Below, in pieces: positions 51,405-63,854 of a stretch of 64,000 nucleotides of DNA; the stretch's first letter is position 1; each line of letters begins with the position of its first letter. Source of the DNA: Rhodococcus wratislaviensis (GTDB lineage: Bacteria; Actinomycetota; Actinomycetes; Mycobacteriales; Mycobacteriaceae); assembly GCF_900455735.1 (NCBI RefSeq), contig NZ_UAUI01000028.1, positions 186,001-250,000 on the forward strand. The letters run 5' to 3'. Position numbers and translations under genes: made by a program. Below the pieces are notes generated by a model, which saw only the letters and a list, made by a program, of their open reading frames with translations, searched no databases and was not told where the DNA came from.

Positions 51405-53110
51405 GCAATCATCGGCGACCCGCAGGTGAGCGACCCGAATTCCAGTACGTCCCCCGCGAACCCCGACGGCACCGGTACCTCGACGAGGACGACGACCAGG
51501 TCGACTACGCGCCGCCCCCCGAGGACGACGATGTCGTCACCACGGGCAGGCACGCGGTGGTGTACGACGACCGTGAGGTCGACGAACGCCACGCCGAGTA
51601 CGCGGAGTCGGTGTTCGAGCAGCCGACGTACGAGGACCCGGTATACGAGCAGCCGTTCGACCCCGAGCCCGTCTACGAGGACGGATACGGTCCCCGTTCG
51701 TACGGCGATGCCCGCGCCTACCGGGAACCGGCAGCCGACGACCACAGATACGACGACCACGCGTATGTCGACGAGCCCGTACGTGTCGACGAACCGTACG
51801 AGGCCCACGCTCATCCCGACGACCGCTACGACACACCGCCCCACGAGCCCGACGCCGCGTTCGCGGAGGCCGAGACGCAGATAATCTCGGCGATCCCCGA
51901 GGAAATCCCGCCGACGCGCGCCCACGCCCGCACGCAGGCCCGCCGCCGCAAACAGGCCAAGGGCCGCGCACGCCGAGGAAAGGTTTTCGGCGCCCTCGCG
52001 ACCGCGACGGTCCTGTTGGTGCTGGTCGGCATCGTGTTCGTCGGCGGCAAGATGTTCTTCGGCGGGCCGGACGCCCCCGCGGACTACGCGGGCCCCGGTG
52101 GTCCCGAGGTGGTCGTACAGGTCCATCCGGGCGACACCGCGGAGGAGATCGCCTCCACTCTGGCGGAGCGGGACGTCGTCGCCAGCGGCTCGGCCTTCTT
52201 CAACGCCGCAGTCCAGAGCAATGCGATGAACTCGGTGCAACCCGGCTTCTACAGCCTCTCGACCCAGATCCCGGCGGATGACGCCGTGCAGGAGCTGACC
52301 GATCCCACTTCCCGCGTCGGGCAGATGATCATCTCCGAGGGCAGGCAGCTTCACGACACCACCGATGTGCAGACCGGCGCCAAGAAGAAGGGGATCTACA
52401 CCTTGATCTCCGAGGCCAGCTGCATGGGTGATGCCGGCGCCGAGCAGTGCATCGGTTACGACGACCTCAACGCCGCCGGCGCGGGCGACCTGTCCACGCT
52501 CGGGGTGCCCGACTGGGCGAAGGATTCGGTCGCCGGAGTTCCGGACCGGGACCGCCAGCTCGAGGGACTGATCGCCGCGGGCAGCTGGGATTTCGATCCG
52601 ACCGCCGGTCCCGCCGCCATACTCCAGCGACTGGTCACCGAGAGTTCCGCGAGCTACGAGAAGACCGGAATCCTCACCGCGGGCAACCAGGTCGGCCTCA
52701 CGCCGTACAAGATGCTGATCGCGGCGTCGCTCGTCGAACGGGAGGCGATGCCGGACGACTTCTCGAAGGTCGCTCGCGTCATCCTCAACCGGCTCGCCGT
52801 CAACCAGGCGCTGCAGTTCGACTCGACGGTCAACTACGCGCTCGACACCACCGAACTGGCCACCACCGACGCCGACCGGGCACAGGTGACACCCTGGAAC
52901 ACGTACGCCAGCCCCGGTCTGCCTGCGACGCCGATCTCCTCGCCGAGCATCGGGGCCTTGCAGGCCGTCGAACAACCGGCGCCGGGCGACTGGATCTACT
53001 TCGTGACGGTCGATTCGAAGGGCACGACGCTGTTCACGAAAAGCTACGACGAACACCTGGCCAATATCGACCAGGCTCTGAACAACGGGATTCTCAACAG
53101 TGGACGATGA
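51401..53110 (+). CDS. mltG: Endolytic transglycosylase MltG
   Basis: A 569-residue membrane-bound lytic transglycosylase that cleaves nascent glycan strands. A cytoplasmic N-terminal region of about 180 residues is unusually rich in Asp, Glu, Tyr and Pro ([19 protein letters not shown]), then a basic stretch ([12 protein letters not shown]), a membrane helix ([20 protein letters not shown]) and the YceG domain. Catalytic Glu is in [12 protein letters not shown]; the LysM-like start is [17 protein letters not shown] long acidic tail is typical of actinobacterial MltG and may tether cell-wall partners. It starts at GTG 51401, overlapping the ruvX stop. Its 3' end overlaps aroE by 11 bp. Confidence 0.93.
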   Translation: MSNHRRPAGERPEFQYVPREPRRHRYLDEDDDQVDYAPPPEDDDVVTTGRHAVVYDDREVDERHAEYAESVFEQPTYEDPVYEQPFDPEPVYEDGYGPRSYGDARAYREPAADDHRYDDHAYVDEPVRVDEPYEAHAHPDDRYDTPPHEPDAAFAEAETQIISAIPEEIPPTRAHARTQARRRKQAKGRARRGKVFGALATATVLLVLVGIVFVGGKMFFGGPDAPADYAGPGGPEVVVQVHPGDTAEEIASTLAERDVVASGSAFFNAAVQSNAMNSVQPGFYSLSTQIPADDAVQELTDPTSRVGQMIISEGRQLHDTTDVQTGAKKKGIYTLISEASCMGDAGAEQCIGYDDLNAAGAGDLSTLGVPDWAKDSVAGVPDRDRQLEGLIAAGSWDFDPTAGPAAILQRLVTESSASYEKTGILTAGNQVGLTPYKMLIAASLVEREAMPDDFSKVARVILNRLAVNQALQFDSTVNYALDTTELATTDADRAQVTPWNTYASPGLPATPISSPSIGALQAVEQPAPGDWIYFVTVDSKGTTLFTKSYDEHLANIDQALNNGILNSGR

Positions 53111-53927
53111 GTTGGTGACCGCACGCAAAGCTGCGGTACTGGGCAGCCCGATCGCGCATTCGCGCTCGCCGCAACTGCACCTCGCGGCGTACCGGGCGCT
53201 CGGTCTCACCGAGTGGACGTACGAACGGATCGAGTGCGACGGGGAGCGACTGCCCGGCCTGGTGTCCGGGCTCGGCCCGGAATGGGTCGGTCTGTCCGTC
53301 ACGATGCCGGGCAAGATCGCGGCACTCGACTTCGCGTCCGAGCGCACCGCACGGGCGGTGGCGATCGGCTCGGCGAACACCCTCGTCCGCATCGAGGGTG
53401 GCTGGCGTGCCGACTGCACCGACGTCGACGGCGTCAGCGGGGCGCTCACCGCGGGTGGTGTCGGAACCATCGCGGGCGCCGAGGCGGTCGTCGTCGGCGC
53501 CGGGGGAACGGCCAGACCCGCGCTCGTGGCGCTCGCCGACATGGGCGTGAAATCCGTGACCGTGGTGGCACGCGACGCGGGTCGCGCGGCAGGTGCACTG
53601 GGGTGCGCGGAATCGGTGGGACTCGACGTCCGGTTACTCGACTTCGACAGCCCCGAACTGGGTGCCCGGTGCGCGGCGGCGTCCGCGCTGGTCAGCACCG
53701 TTCCGTCCGCCGCGATCACCGAGTACGCGAACATTCTCGGGCGGGCGCCGTTCGTGCTCGACGCGATCTACGACCCGTGGCCGACCCCGCTGGCCGTGGC
53801 GGTCGAGGCGGCCGGGGGAACCGTCGTCGGCGGTCTCTCGATGCTCCTGCACCAGGCGTTCGGGCAGGTGGAGCAGTTTACCGGTCGCCCGGCGCCGCGC
53901 GAGGCGATGGCGGCCGCGCTGGGCTAG
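53100..53927 (+). CDS. aroE: Shikimate dehydrogenase
   Basis: A 275-residue NADP-dependent enzyme of the shikimate pathway (3-dehydroshikimate to shikimate). GSPIAHSRSPQLHLAAYRAL near residue 16 contains the shikimate-binding SRS motif, VGLSVTMPGK near 63 has the catalytic Lys, and AVVVGAGGTARPALVALADM near 127 is the dinucleotide fold. YDPWPTPLAVA near 225 and GLSMLLHQAFGQVE near 245 complete the pattern. It starts at GTG 53100 inside the 3' end of mltG, so translation is coupled. It feeds AroK (55920), encoded two genes further along. Confidence 0.95.
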   Translation: MDDELVTARKAAVLGSPIAHSRSPQLHLAAYRALGLTEWTYERIECDGERLPGLVSGLGPEWVGLSVTMPGKIAALDFASERTARAVAIGSANTLVRIEGGWRADCTDVDGVSGALTAGGVGTIAGAEAVVVGAGGTARPALVALADMGVKSVTVVARDAGRAAGALGCAESVGLDVRLLDFDSPELGARCAAASALVSTVPSAAITEYANILGRAPFVLDAIYDPWPTPLAVAVEAAGGTVVGGLSMLLHQAFGQVEQFTGRPAPREAMAAALG

Positions 53928-54006
53928 TTGTCCACAGGCCGGACCGCCATCCACAGGTCGATTGTCGTGCCAGGTCACGGTGATCGGCACCGTGATCCGG
54001 TCACGC

Positions 54007-54621
54007 ATGCTGCTCGGCATGTGGTGGCTGATCGCGGCGAGCGTGGTGGCAGGTGCAGGTGCGGGATGGGCAGCCCGCCGGACGGCCGGCCTGTTCGTGG
54101 GCACGGTGCGGCCGGGCTGGTGCGAGGTGGTGTGCGCCGTCGGCGTCGCCGCCACGGTCGGGACCGGCTCCGCCGCAACCGCACCGTGGGTGCTGCCGTG
54201 TGCGCTCGCGTTCTGGTGGTGGTGTGTGAGTCTCGCCGTCACCGATCTGTGTGCGCGTAGGCTGCCGAACCTGCTGACCCTGCCCGGGTTCCTGGCGATC
54301 GCCGGCGTCGGTGCCGCGACCGGATCCGCGGCCGCAGCCGTGATCGGCGGGGTCCTGCTGGCGGCGGCGTATCTCGCCGTGTACCTCGGCGCACCCGGCG
54401 CGGTCGGTGCGGGTGATGTGAAACTCGCACTCGGAGTCGGCGCCGCCGCCGGGCTTGCCGGGGGCGAGGCCTGGGTGCTCGCGGCCGGGCTGGCGCCGGC
54501 GCTGACAGCGCTGGCGGGCTGCATCGTCCTCGCCGTCCGGCGTTCGGCGCCGCCGCTTCCGCACGGCCCCGCCATGTGTGTCGCGACACTGGTTGCGCTG
54601 TTCGCCGCGCACGTCACCTGA
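54007..54621 (+). CDS. Prepilin peptidase-like A24 membrane peptidase
   Basis: A 204-residue membrane protein with six to seven helices. The aspartic-protease pair of family A24 is present: TDLCARRLPNLLTLPGF (first Asp) near residue 80 and GAGDVKLALGVGAA (second Asp in GxGD) near 138. The N-terminal methylase domain with its CxxC motifs, found in full-length PilD, is missing, so it should only cleave. Short A24 proteins like this occur in Mycobacteriales beside aroE/aroC. No pilin gene is in the window. The ATG at 54007 is used; GTG at 53979 or 53994 may also serve. Confidence 0.82.
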   Translation: MLLGMWWLIAASVVAGAGAGWAARRTAGLFVGTVRPGWCEVVCAVGVAATVGTGSAATAPWVLPCALAFWWWCVSLAVTDLCARRLPNLLTLPGFLAIAGVGAATGSAAAAVIGGVLLAAAYLAVYLGAPGAVGAGDVKLALGVGAAAGLAGGEAWVLAAGLAPALTALAGCIVLAVRRSAPPLPHGPAMCVATLVALFAAHVT

Positions 54622-54696
54622 ACGAGTCCGGGCCCGGCACACGGTTGGGAGGACCACCGTCACTGCCGGGCGCGGCGACATGGAAGGATATTGGGC

Positions 54697-55884
54697 GTGC
54701 TGCGCTGGATAACTGCCGGAGAATCCCATGGTCCCGCCCTCGTCGCGATGCTCGAGGGGATGGTCGCGGGCGTCGAAGTGACGTCCGAGGACATCTCGAC
54801 CCAACTCGCGCGACGCCGCCTCGGCTATGGCCGCGGCGCGCGGATGAAGTTCGAGGCCGACAAGGTCACCATCGTCGGTGGTGTGCGCCACGGGCGGACG
54901 CTCGGCGGACCGATCGCCGTCGAGGTGGGCAACACGGAGTGGCCCAAGTGGGAAACCATCATGTCCGCGGACCCGGTGGACGCCGAACTGCTCGCCGACC
55001 AGGCGCGCAACGCGCCGCTGACCCGCCCGCGCCCCGGTCACGCCGACTACTCGGGCATGCTCAAGTACGGATTCGACGACGCCCGCCCGGTTCTCGAACG
55101 CGCGAGTGCACGCGAGACCGCGGCCCGGGTCGCGGCCGCGACGTTCGCCCGTAGCTTCCTCCGCCAGGTGTTCGGCGTGGAGGTGCTGTCCCACGTGATC
55201 TCCATCGGCGCGTCCGACCCGTACGTCGGCCCCGAACCCACCGCGTCGGATCTGGCGGCGATCGACGCCAGCCCGGTGCGCGCCTTCGACAAGGCCGCCG
55301 AGGAATCGATGATCGCCGAGATCGAGGCCGCCAAGCGTGACGGCGACACCCTCGGTGGTGTCGTCGAGGTCGTCATCCACGGTCTCCCCGTGGGTCTCGG
55401 ATCGTTCATCAGCGGCGCGGACCGCCTCGACGCCCGTCTCGCGTCCGCCCTGATGGGAATTCAGGCCATCAAGGGTGTCGAGGTCGGCGACGGCTTCGAG
55501 ACCGCGCGCCGTCGCGGCAGCCAGGCGCACGACGAGATGCGTCCGGGCCCGGACGGAATCCTGCGCTCGACCAACCGCGCGGGCGGCCTCGAGGGCGGCA
55601 TGACCAACGGGGAGGCGCTCCGCGTTCGCGCGGCGATGAAGCCGATCTCGACGGTTCCGCGCGCGCTGGCCACCGTCGACATGTCGACCGGTGAGGAAGC
55701 CGTGGCCATTCACCAGCGGTCCGACGTGTGCGCGGTGCCCGCCGCCGGTGTCGTGGCCGAGGCGATGGTGGCGTTGGTCGTCGCCCAGGCGGCACTCGAG
55801 AAGTTCGGGGGCGACTCGGTTGCCGAGACGACCGCCAACTACGAGCGGTACGCGTCGGGCGTCGCAGCCCGGCTCGCGCGATGA
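54697..55884 (+). CDS. aroC: Chorismate synthase
   Basis: A 395-residue FMN-dependent enzyme that makes chorismate from EPSP. Signature blocks are [19 protein letters not shown] at the N-terminus, [19 protein letters not shown] near 43, [20 protein letters not shown] near 108, [20 protein letters not shown] near 228 and [10 protein letters not shown] near 270. The GTG at 54697 lies 8 nt after AAGGA; a TTG 6 nt further up is in frame but poorer. It leads aroC-aroK-aroB in the shikimate pathway. Confidence 0.96.
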   Translation: MLRWITAGESHGPALVAMLEGMVAGVEVTSEDISTQLARRRLGYGRGARMKFEADKVTIVGGVRHGRTLGGPIAVEVGNTEWPKWETIMSADPVDAELLADQARNAPLTRPRPGHADYSGMLKYGFDDARPVLERASARETAARVAAATFARSFLRQVFGVEVLSHVISIGASDPYVGPEPTASDLAAIDASPVRAFDKAAEESMIAEIEAAKRDGDTLGGVVEVVIHGLPVGLGSFISGADRLDARLASALMGIQAIKGVEVGDGFETARRRGSQAHDEMRPGPDGILRSTNRAGGLEGGMTNGEALRVRAAMKPISTVPRALATVDMSTGEEAVAIHQRSDVCAVPAAGVVAEAMVALVVAQAALEKFGGDSVAETTANYERYASGVAARLAR

Positions 55885-55919
55885 CCAGCCGGTCTGCCGT
55901 CGCATCGGGGCGGTGACCG

Positions 55920-57607
<1,688 letters not shown>

Positions 57608-57637
57608 CGTAGCGACGACGCAGCGACACGAAGCAAG

Positions 57638-57677
57638 GACGCGGCGGTGTGAGCGAGTGCGCTCACACCGCCGCGTC
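57638..57677. terminator. Strong bidirectional terminator after aroB
   Basis: GACGCGGCGGTGTGAGC and GCTCACACCGCCGCGTC form a perfect 17-bp stem around GAGTGC. It lies between the convergent aroB gene (ends 57607) and the B-4DMT membrane gene (ends 57706) and can stop transcripts from both sides. Confidence 0.92.
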
Positions 57678-57705
57678 GTCTGTCGGTGTGATGAAGCCGA
57701 GGGCT

Positions 57706-58458
57706 CTACTCTCCGCGGCGCTGGTCGTCCGTGGTGCGCTTTCCGAGGTCGACAGGGTCCTGCCACGTGGTGTCCCCGCCCTGCGGCTGATCGAGGTCCG
57801 ACGTGTCCTCGCGGTAGTTGTGCACCGGTTCGAATACGGCCGTGTCGGCGTCGGAACCGGCGTAGCCGGTATCCGCGGTCTGCTCGTACGCCTGTCCGGG
57901 GTAGTTCTGTCCGTAGCCCTCGTCGTCGGCTACGGCTGCGGCTGCGGTTCCCCCCGCTGCGGCTCCTGCGGCCGTTCCGGCACCGTGCGCCGCCGGCTGA
58001 CGTTCGCTGCGGGCCTTCTCCGTCTTCCTGGAGTCGCGGCTGACGAAGAACCGGCCGAGGAACACGGCGAGCATGGCCGGCACGAAGATCAGCAGGACCG
58101 TGAACGCGGCCCCGGACGTGATCTCGAAGAAGAACGAGTTCTGGGTGACGTTGAGGGACGGCACCAGGTTGGCCAGCCAGCTCCCCACACCCGCGACGAC
58201 GCCGCCGAGCAGGGCCGCCTTCAGCCACAGCATCGTCAGGTCGGCGCCGTGCTCCGGATCCGGGTTCCGGCGACGGTCCCGGATACCGTCGATGCCGGCC
58301 CAGATCAGCGCCACGAACACGACTATCAGCAGTGCGAGCCATCTCAGAACGGAACCCTGAAGGGGCCACTGTGTGATCGACACACCGAGGATCACACGAA
58401 CGAAAACATGTATCAGGGCCATCCCGAGGCCGCGTACCACCCACGCATTCATGGGCAC
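57706..58458 (-). CDS. B-4DMT family membrane protein
   Basis: A 250-residue membrane protein. The N-terminal 155 residues hold four helices (about 4-25, 36-55, 80-100, 115-137). The C-terminal 95 residues are an Ala/Gly/Asp-rich cytoplasmic tail with the acidic motif TTWQDPVDLGKRTTDDQR. This matches the B-4DMT transporter family seen beside aroB/pepQ in Mycobacteriales (Rv2536-like position). Transport substrate unknown. It is the only leftward gene between aroB and pepQ. Confidence 0.85.
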   Translation of the reverse strand: MPMNAWVVRGLGMALIHVFVRVILGVSITQWPLQGSVLRWLALLIVVFVALIWAGIDGIRDRRRNPDPEHGADLTMLWLKAALLGGVVAGVGSWLANLVPSLNVTQNSFFFEITSGAAFTVLLIFVPAMLAVFLGRFFVSRDSRKTEKARSERQPAAHGAGTAAGAAAGGTAAAAVADDEGYGQNYPGQAYEQTADTGYAGSDADTAVFEPVHNYREDTSDLDQPQGGDTTWQDPVDLGKRTTDDQRRGE

Positions 58459-58587
58459 AGCGTAACGAGCGGGTTTTCACCCGTGTGGTCTAACCCACAC
58501 GGCGCGCTCTGAAACCTGTTCTCGCCACCGCACGGGTGCCGCCGATCCTCGCCCGCCGGGCGGCGATTTGCCGGTACGTTTGACGAC

Positions 58588-59691
58588 ATGCCTGCTGATC
58601 ATGGTTCGCGGCGCGCGGCGCTGCGCGCGGCCCTCGCCGCCCGGGATCTCGACGCGCTCCTGGTGACGAATCTGGTGAACATCCGGTATCTCACCGGGTT
58701 CACCGGATCCAACGCAGCCCTGCTCGTCCACGCCGCCGACGCCGACGGAGCCGAGGAACGCACCGTCATCTGCACCGACGGGCGTTACCTCACGCAGGTC
58801 GGGGAACAGGTTCCCGATCTGCGGGCCGAGATCGCCCGCGCCAGCGCCGCACACCTCATCGAATCGGTGGGGCGGCGGAGTCCGTCCTCGTTGGCCTTCG
58901 AGAGTCATGTCGTGACGGTGGACGAGTTCGCGGCCTGGTCGGTGCTCGCGCCGGACGCGCGGCTCGACCCCGTCCCGGGACTCGTCGAGGAACTGCGGAT
59001 GGTGAAGGACGATTTCGAGGTCGGTTTGCTGCGGGCGGCGTGCACGGCCGCCGACGCCGCGCTCGCCGAGCTGATCGAGCGTGGTGGCCTCCGGCCCGGG
59101 CGCACCGAGAAGGATGTGGGCCGGGAACTCGAGGCGCTGATGCTCGCGCACGGCGCCGACGGCATCTCGTTCGAGACCATCGTCGCGGCGGGCGCCAACT
59201 CGGCGATCCCGCACCACCGCCCGACCGAGGCGGTGCTCGCCGGCGGCGATTTCGTCAAGCTGGATTTCGGAGCCGAGGTCGGCGGTTACCACTCGGACAT
59301 GACCCGAACGTACGTCCTCGAGCGGGCCGCCGACTGGCAACGGGACGTATATGCGCTGGTCGCGCGGTCGCAGGAGGCTGGACGGGACGCGCTGCGCCCG
59401 GGAGCGGAAGTGTCCGCCGTGGACGGTGCCGCCCGCCGGGTCATCGAAGACGCCGGGTACGGGGAACTGTTCCTGCACGGGCTCGGACACGGCGTCGGCC
59501 TGGAGATCCACGAAGCTCCGGGAATCGGCAAGCTGGGCACCGGTACACTTCTGGACGGTGCGGCGGTGACCGTCGAGCCGGGCGTGTACTTCTCCGGGCG
59601 CGGAGGCGTGCGGATCGAGGACACGCTCGTGGTTCGTGAGCAGGGACCGGAGCTGCTCACACTCACCACCAAAGACCTGACTGTCGTGTAG
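58588..59691 (+). CDS. pepQ: Xaa-Pro dipeptidase/aminopeptidase (M24B)
   Basis: A 367-residue cytoplasmic metallopeptidase cleaving next to proline. An N-terminal creatinase-like domain (about 1-135) precedes the pita-bread catalytic domain, where the five dinuclear-metal ligands are all seen: Asp in [11 protein letters not shown], Asp in [12 protein letters not shown], His in [15 protein letters not shown], Glu in TVEPGVYF and Glu in VRIEDTLVV. It starts at ATG 58588 and is followed by efp after 34 bp, the usual pepQ-efp-nusB run. Confidence 0.92.
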   Translation: MPADHGSRRAALRAALAARDLDALLVTNLVNIRYLTGFTGSNAALLVHAADADGAEERTVICTDGRYLTQVGEQVPDLRAEIARASAAHLIESVGRRSPSSLAFESHVVTVDEFAAWSVLAPDARLDPVPGLVEELRMVKDDFEVGLLRAACTAADAALAELIERGGLRPGRTEKDVGRELEALMLAHGADGISFETIVAAGANSAIPHHRPTEAVLAGGDFVKLDFGAEVGGYHSDMTRTYVLERAADWQRDVYALVARSQEAGRDALRPGAEVSAVDGAARRVIEDAGYGELFLHGLGHGVGLEIHEAPGIGKLGTGTLLDGAAVTVEPGVYFSGRGGVRIEDTLVVREQGPELLTLTTKDLTVV

Positions 59692-59725
59692 ACGGTTTCG
59701 ACCTTATCGAGGAGACGCGAAGCAA

Positions 59726-60289
59726 GTGGCTTCCACTAGTGATTTCAAGAACGGCCTGGTCCTGCAGATCGAGGGCCAGCTGTGGACGATTACCGAGTTC
59801 CAGCACGTGAAGCCCGGCAAGGGTCCCGCGTTCGTGCGCACCAAGTTGAAGAACGTGCTCTCGGGCAAGGTCGTCGACAAGACGTTCAACGCCGGCGTCA
59901 AGGTGGACACGGCCACCGTCGACCGCCGCGACATGACGTACCTGTACCACGACGGCACCGACTACATCTTCATGGACGGCGACACGTACGACCAGATCTC
60001 GATCAGCGAGGCCACCGTCGGCGACGGCGCACGCTTCATGCTCGAGAACATGGCCGTGCAGGTTGCGACGCACGAGGACGTTCCGCTGTTCGTGGAACTG
60101 CCCGTCACCGTCGAACTGGTGGTCCAGCACACCGATCCCGGCCTGCAGGGCGACCGCTCCACCGGTGGCACCAAGCCCGCCACCCTCGAGACCGGTGCCG
60201 AGATCAACGTTCCGCTGTTCATCAACACCGGTGACAAGCTGAAGGTCGATTCCCGCGACGGCAACTACCTCGGGCGTGTGAATTCCTGA
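59726..60289 (+). CDS. efp: Elongation factor P
   Basis: A 187-residue translation factor that helps ribosomes form bonds between consecutive prolines. Domain I has [18 protein letters not shown] with Lys in the loop tip that enters the peptidyl-transferase centre. The proline-flanked PGKGP form is the one typical of Actinobacteria, in which the lysine is reported to act unmodified. No modification enzyme gene is in this window. Domain III ends [17 protein letters not shown] lies 10 nt before the GTG start. It is followed at once (0 bp) by nusB. Confidence 0.96.
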   Translation: MASTSDFKNGLVLQIEGQLWTITEFQHVKPGKGPAFVRTKLKNVLSGKVVDKTFNAGVKVDTATVDRRDMTYLYHDGTDYIFMDGDTYDQISISEATVGDGARFMLENMAVQVATHEDVPLFVELPVTVELVVQHTDPGLQGDRSTGGTKPATLETGAEINVPLFINTGDKLKVDSRDGNYLGRVNS

Positions 60290-60799
60290 GTGTCCGGTAC
60301 GCATAAGAAACTCGGCGCACGGCACAAGGCCCGCAAGCGCGCCGTGGATTTCCTCTTCGAGGCCGAGGCGCGAGATCTCGATCCGGTCGATCTCGCGACC
60401 GAACGCGCGGAACTGTCCGGCAAGGACGACTCCGTGGCTCCGGTCGCTCCGTACACCGTCACCGTGGTGACCGGGGTCGCGGAGAACCTGGACCGCATCG
60501 ACGAGGTGATCTCGTCCCACCTGCAGGACTGGACGCTCGAGCGGCTGCCCGCCGTCGACCGCGCCATCCTGCGCATCGCCGTGTGGGAGCTGTTCCACGC
60601 CACCGACGTGCCTCCGGTCGTGGCCGTCGACGAGGCGGTGGAGCTGGCGAAACAGCTGTCCACCGACGAGTCGCCGGGGTTCGTCAACGGCATCCTCGGT
60701 CAGGTCGTGCTGGTGGCCCCGCAGGTGCGGTCCGCTGCCGCCGCGACGTCGCGGCGCGCCGAGACCGCCGGCGGCGATTCGACCGACGCCGGCTCGTAA
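60290..60799 (+). CDS. nusB: Transcription antitermination factor NusB
   Basis: A 169-residue all-helical RNA-binding factor for rRNA antitermination. The N-terminal arginine-rich helix [20 protein letters not shown] is near residue 9, [19 protein letters not shown] near 84 and [20 protein letters not shown] near 112, then [10 protein letters not shown]. About 30 variable residues follow. It starts at GTG 60290, directly after the efp stop. A hairpin follows the gene and separates it from the pyr operon. Confidence 0.94.
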   Translation: MSGTHKKLGARHKARKRAVDFLFEAEARDLDPVDLATERAELSGKDDSVAPVAPYTVTVVTGVAENLDRIDEVISSHLQDWTLERLPAVDRAILRIAVWELFHATDVPPVVAVDEAVELAKQLSTDESPGFVNGILGQVVLVAPQVRSAAAATSRRAETAGGDSTDAGS

Positions 60800-60811
60800 G
60801 TTCGTGTCCCG

Positions 60812-60839
60812 CTGCGGGCCCGCGACTGCGGGCCCGCAG
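60812..60839. terminator. Terminator-like hairpin after nusB
   Basis: CTGCGGGCCCGC-GACT-GCGGGCCCGCAG is a perfect 12-bp stem with a 4-nt loop, 13 nt downstream of the nusB stop. It probably ends the pepQ-efp-nusB transcript before the pyr operon leader. Confidence 0.8.
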
Positions 60840-60908
60840 GTCAGGGGTCCGGGCCTGGCGCAGTCGACGCGCTGATAAGCTGTCCGCGTCAGGCATCCTT
60901 TAACGATC

Positions 60909-61569
<661 letters not shown>

Positions 61570-62514
61570 GTGAAGCACCTGTTGTCGATCGCGGACCTGA
61601 CACGGGAATCGGCTGTCGAACTCCTCGACGAGGCCGAACGCTTCGAACAGGCCCTCCTCGGACGTGAGGTGCGGAAGCTCCCGACGCTGCGCGGTCGGAC
61701 GGTCATGACCGTGTTCTTCGAGAACTCGACCCGGACCCGCGTCTCGTTCGAGGTGGCCGGGAAGTGGATGAGCGCGGACGTCATCAACGTCAGCGCGTCG
61801 AGTTCGTCGGTGTCCAAGGGCGAATCCCTCCGGGACACGGCGATGACGCTGCGCGCCGCCGGCGCCGACGCCCTGATCGTGCGCCACCCCGCGTCGGGTG
61901 CGGCCCACCAGATCGCGAACTGGACCGGGCATCAGGACGACGGCGGACCGGCGGTCATCAATGCCGGTGACGGTACCCACGAACATCCCACCCAGGCGCT
62001 GCTCGACGCGCTCACGCTGCGTCAGCGTCTCGGCGACATCGAGGGCAAGCGCATCGCCATCGTCGGCGACATCCTGCACAGCCGGGTGGCGCGGTCGAAC
62101 GCACTGCTGCTGTCGATGCTCGGCGCCGAGGTGGTCCTCGTCGCGCCGCCCACGTTGCTCCCCGTGGGGGTGTCGTCGTGGCCGGTGTCGGTGGCGCATT
62201 CGCTGGACGCGGAGCTCCCCGGTCTCGACGCCGTCCTCATGCTGCGGGTGCAGGCGGAACGGATGAACGGTGGATTCTTCCCGTCCCAGCGGGAGTATTC
62301 GATCAATTACGGCCTGTCGGAGAAGCGGCTCGCACTGCTTCCCGACCATGCAGTGGTGCTGCACCCCGGCCCGATGCTGCGTGGCATGGAGATCGCGTCG
62401 GCGGTCGCCGATTCGACGAGAACCGCTGTGCTGCAGCAGGTGACCAACGGTGTGCACATGCGGATGGCGGTGCTGTTCCGGCTGCTGGTCGGAGCGGAGG
62501 AAGTTGCGGGATGA
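61570..62514 (+). CDS. pyrB: Aspartate carbamoyltransferase catalytic subunit
   Basis: A 314-residue enzyme joining carbamoyl phosphate and aspartate, the committed step of pyrimidine synthesis. [20 protein letters not shown] near residue 50 holds the carbamoyl-phosphate motif [17 protein letters not shown] is near 100 (its usual form is HP), and [20 protein letters not shown] near 134. The aspartate-binding 240s loop is [13 protein letters not shown] near 219. It starts at GTG 61570 directly behind pyrR and overlaps pyrC by 4 bp. No pyrI is present. Confidence 0.96.
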   Translation: MKHLLSIADLTRESAVELLDEAERFEQALLGREVRKLPTLRGRTVMTVFFENSTRTRVSFEVAGKWMSADVINVSASSSSVSKGESLRDTAMTLRAAGADALIVRHPASGAAHQIANWTGHQDDGGPAVINAGDGTHEHPTQALLDALTLRQRLGDIEGKRIAIVGDILHSRVARSNALLLSMLGAEVVLVAPPTLLPVGVSSWPVSVAHSLDAELPGLDAVLMLRVQAERMNGGFFPSQREYSINYGLSEKRLALLPDHAVVLHPGPMLRGMEIASAVADSTRTAVLQQVTNGVHMRMAVLFRLLVGAEEVAG

Positions 62515-63854
62515 GTGACAGTGCAGTGACAGGAGAGACAGTGCTCATCAAGAACGTGTTGCTGTACGGCGAGGGCGACCCCACCGACGTGCTGCTCGGT
62601 GACGGCGTCATCGTCGCGATCGGTGCGGACGCGGGCACGGACAGCGGGCCGGACGTCGAGGTGATCGACGCGGCGGGGCAGATCCTGCTCCCCGGTTTCG
62701 TCGACCTGCACACCCACCTGCGTGAGCCCGGTCGCGAGGACACCGAGACCATCGATTCCGGTTCGGCCGCCGCGGCGCTCGGCGGGTACACCGCGGTGTT
62801 CGCGATGGCCAACACCAGCCCGGTCGCCGACTCGGTGGTCGTGACCGACCACGTGTGGCGCCGCGGCCAGGAAGTCGGGCTCGTCGACGTACACCCCGTC
62901 GGCGCCGTCACGGTCGGGCTCGAGGGCAAGCAGCTCGCCGAGATGGCCACGATGGCGTCGGGGATCGGCCGGGTGCGGATGTTCTCGGACGACGGCCACT
63001 GCGTCTACGACCCGTTGATCATGCGCCGGGCGCTCGAGTACTCGAGTTCGCTCGGGGTGCTCATCGCGCAGCACGCGGAGGAGCCGCGGCTGACCGTCGG
63101 CGCCGTCGCGCACGAGGGCCCCACCGCCGCCCGGCTCGGCCTCGCGGGCTGGCCGCGCGCCGCCGAGGAATCGATCGTCGCGCGCGACGCGCTGCTCGCC
63201 CGCGACGCCGGGGCGCGGGTGCACATCTGCCACGCCTCCACCGCGGGCACCGTCGAACTGATGAAGTGGGCACGCGGCCAAGGCATTTCGATCACTGCCG
63301 AGGTGACCCCGCACCATCTGCTGCTCGACGACTCCCGGCTCGAGACGTACGACGCCGTCAACAAGGTGAATCCGCCCCTGCGGGAGGCGAGTGACGTCGC
63401 CGCGCTCCGGGCCGGACTGGCCGAGGGGATCATCGACTGCGTCGCGACCGATCACGCGCCGCACGCCGAGCAGGACAAGTGCTGCGAGTTCGCGGCCGCC
63501 CGACCCGGAATGCTGGGCCTGGAGACCGCACTGTCGATCGTCGCGCAGACGATGGTCCGCACGGGCCTGCTCGACTGGCGCGGCGTGGCCCGGGTGATGA
63601 GCGAGCGCCCCGCCGCGATCGTCGGACTCGACGACCAGGGCCGCCCGATCGAGGTCGGCGAACCCGCCAACCTCGTGCTGATCGACCCGGACGCCGAATG
63701 GACGGTCCACGGCCCCGACCTCGCCAGCGTCGCCCACAACACGCCGTACGAGTCGATGACGCTGCCGGCGCGGGTGACCACCACGATCCTCCGCGGCCGG
63801 ATCACCGCGAGCGACGGACAGGCCCGCGTCCCGGTGCGGAACGGCAGGGGATGA
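62511..63854 (+). CDS. pyrC: Dihydroorotase (multifunctional class)
   Basis: A 447-residue amidohydrolase-superfamily enzyme making dihydroorotate. Zinc-binding HTH is in [15 protein letters not shown] near 62, further His ligands in [13 protein letters not shown] near 186 and [13 protein letters not shown] near 240, and catalytic Asp in [14 protein letters not shown] near 312. The type I dihydroorotase pattern with PPLREASD near 290 is clear. The ATG at 62511 overlaps the pyrB stop; a GTG 30 nt on could also serve. The next membrane gene overlaps it by 4 bp. Confidence 0.95.
   Translation: MSDSAVTGETVLIKNVLLYGEGDPTDVLLGDGVIVAIGADAGTDSGPDVEVIDAAGQILLPGFVDLHTHLREPGREDTETIDSGSAAAALGGYTAVFAMANTSPVADSVVVTDHVWRRGQEVGLVDVHPVGAVTVGLEGKQLAEMATMASGIGRVRMFSDDGHCVYDPLIMRRALEYSSSLGVLIAQHAEEPRLTVGAVAHEGPTAARLGLAGWPRAAEESIVARDALLARDAGARVHICHASTAGTVELMKWARGQGISITAEVTPHHLLLDDSRLETYDAVNKVNPPLREASDVAALRAGLAEGIIDCVATDHAPHAEQDKCCEFAAARPGMLGLETALSIVAQTMVRTGLLDWRGVARVMSERPAAIVGLDDQGRPIEVGEPANLVLIDPDAEWTVHGPDLASVAHNTPYESMTLPARVTTTILRGRITASDGQARVPVRNGRG

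Noticed and set aside
50873-53734. A 953-codon minus-strand ORF opposite ruvX-mltG-aroE
   Set aside because: Composition is Arg/Val/Gly shadow and the opposite strand carries three complete, recognisable genes.
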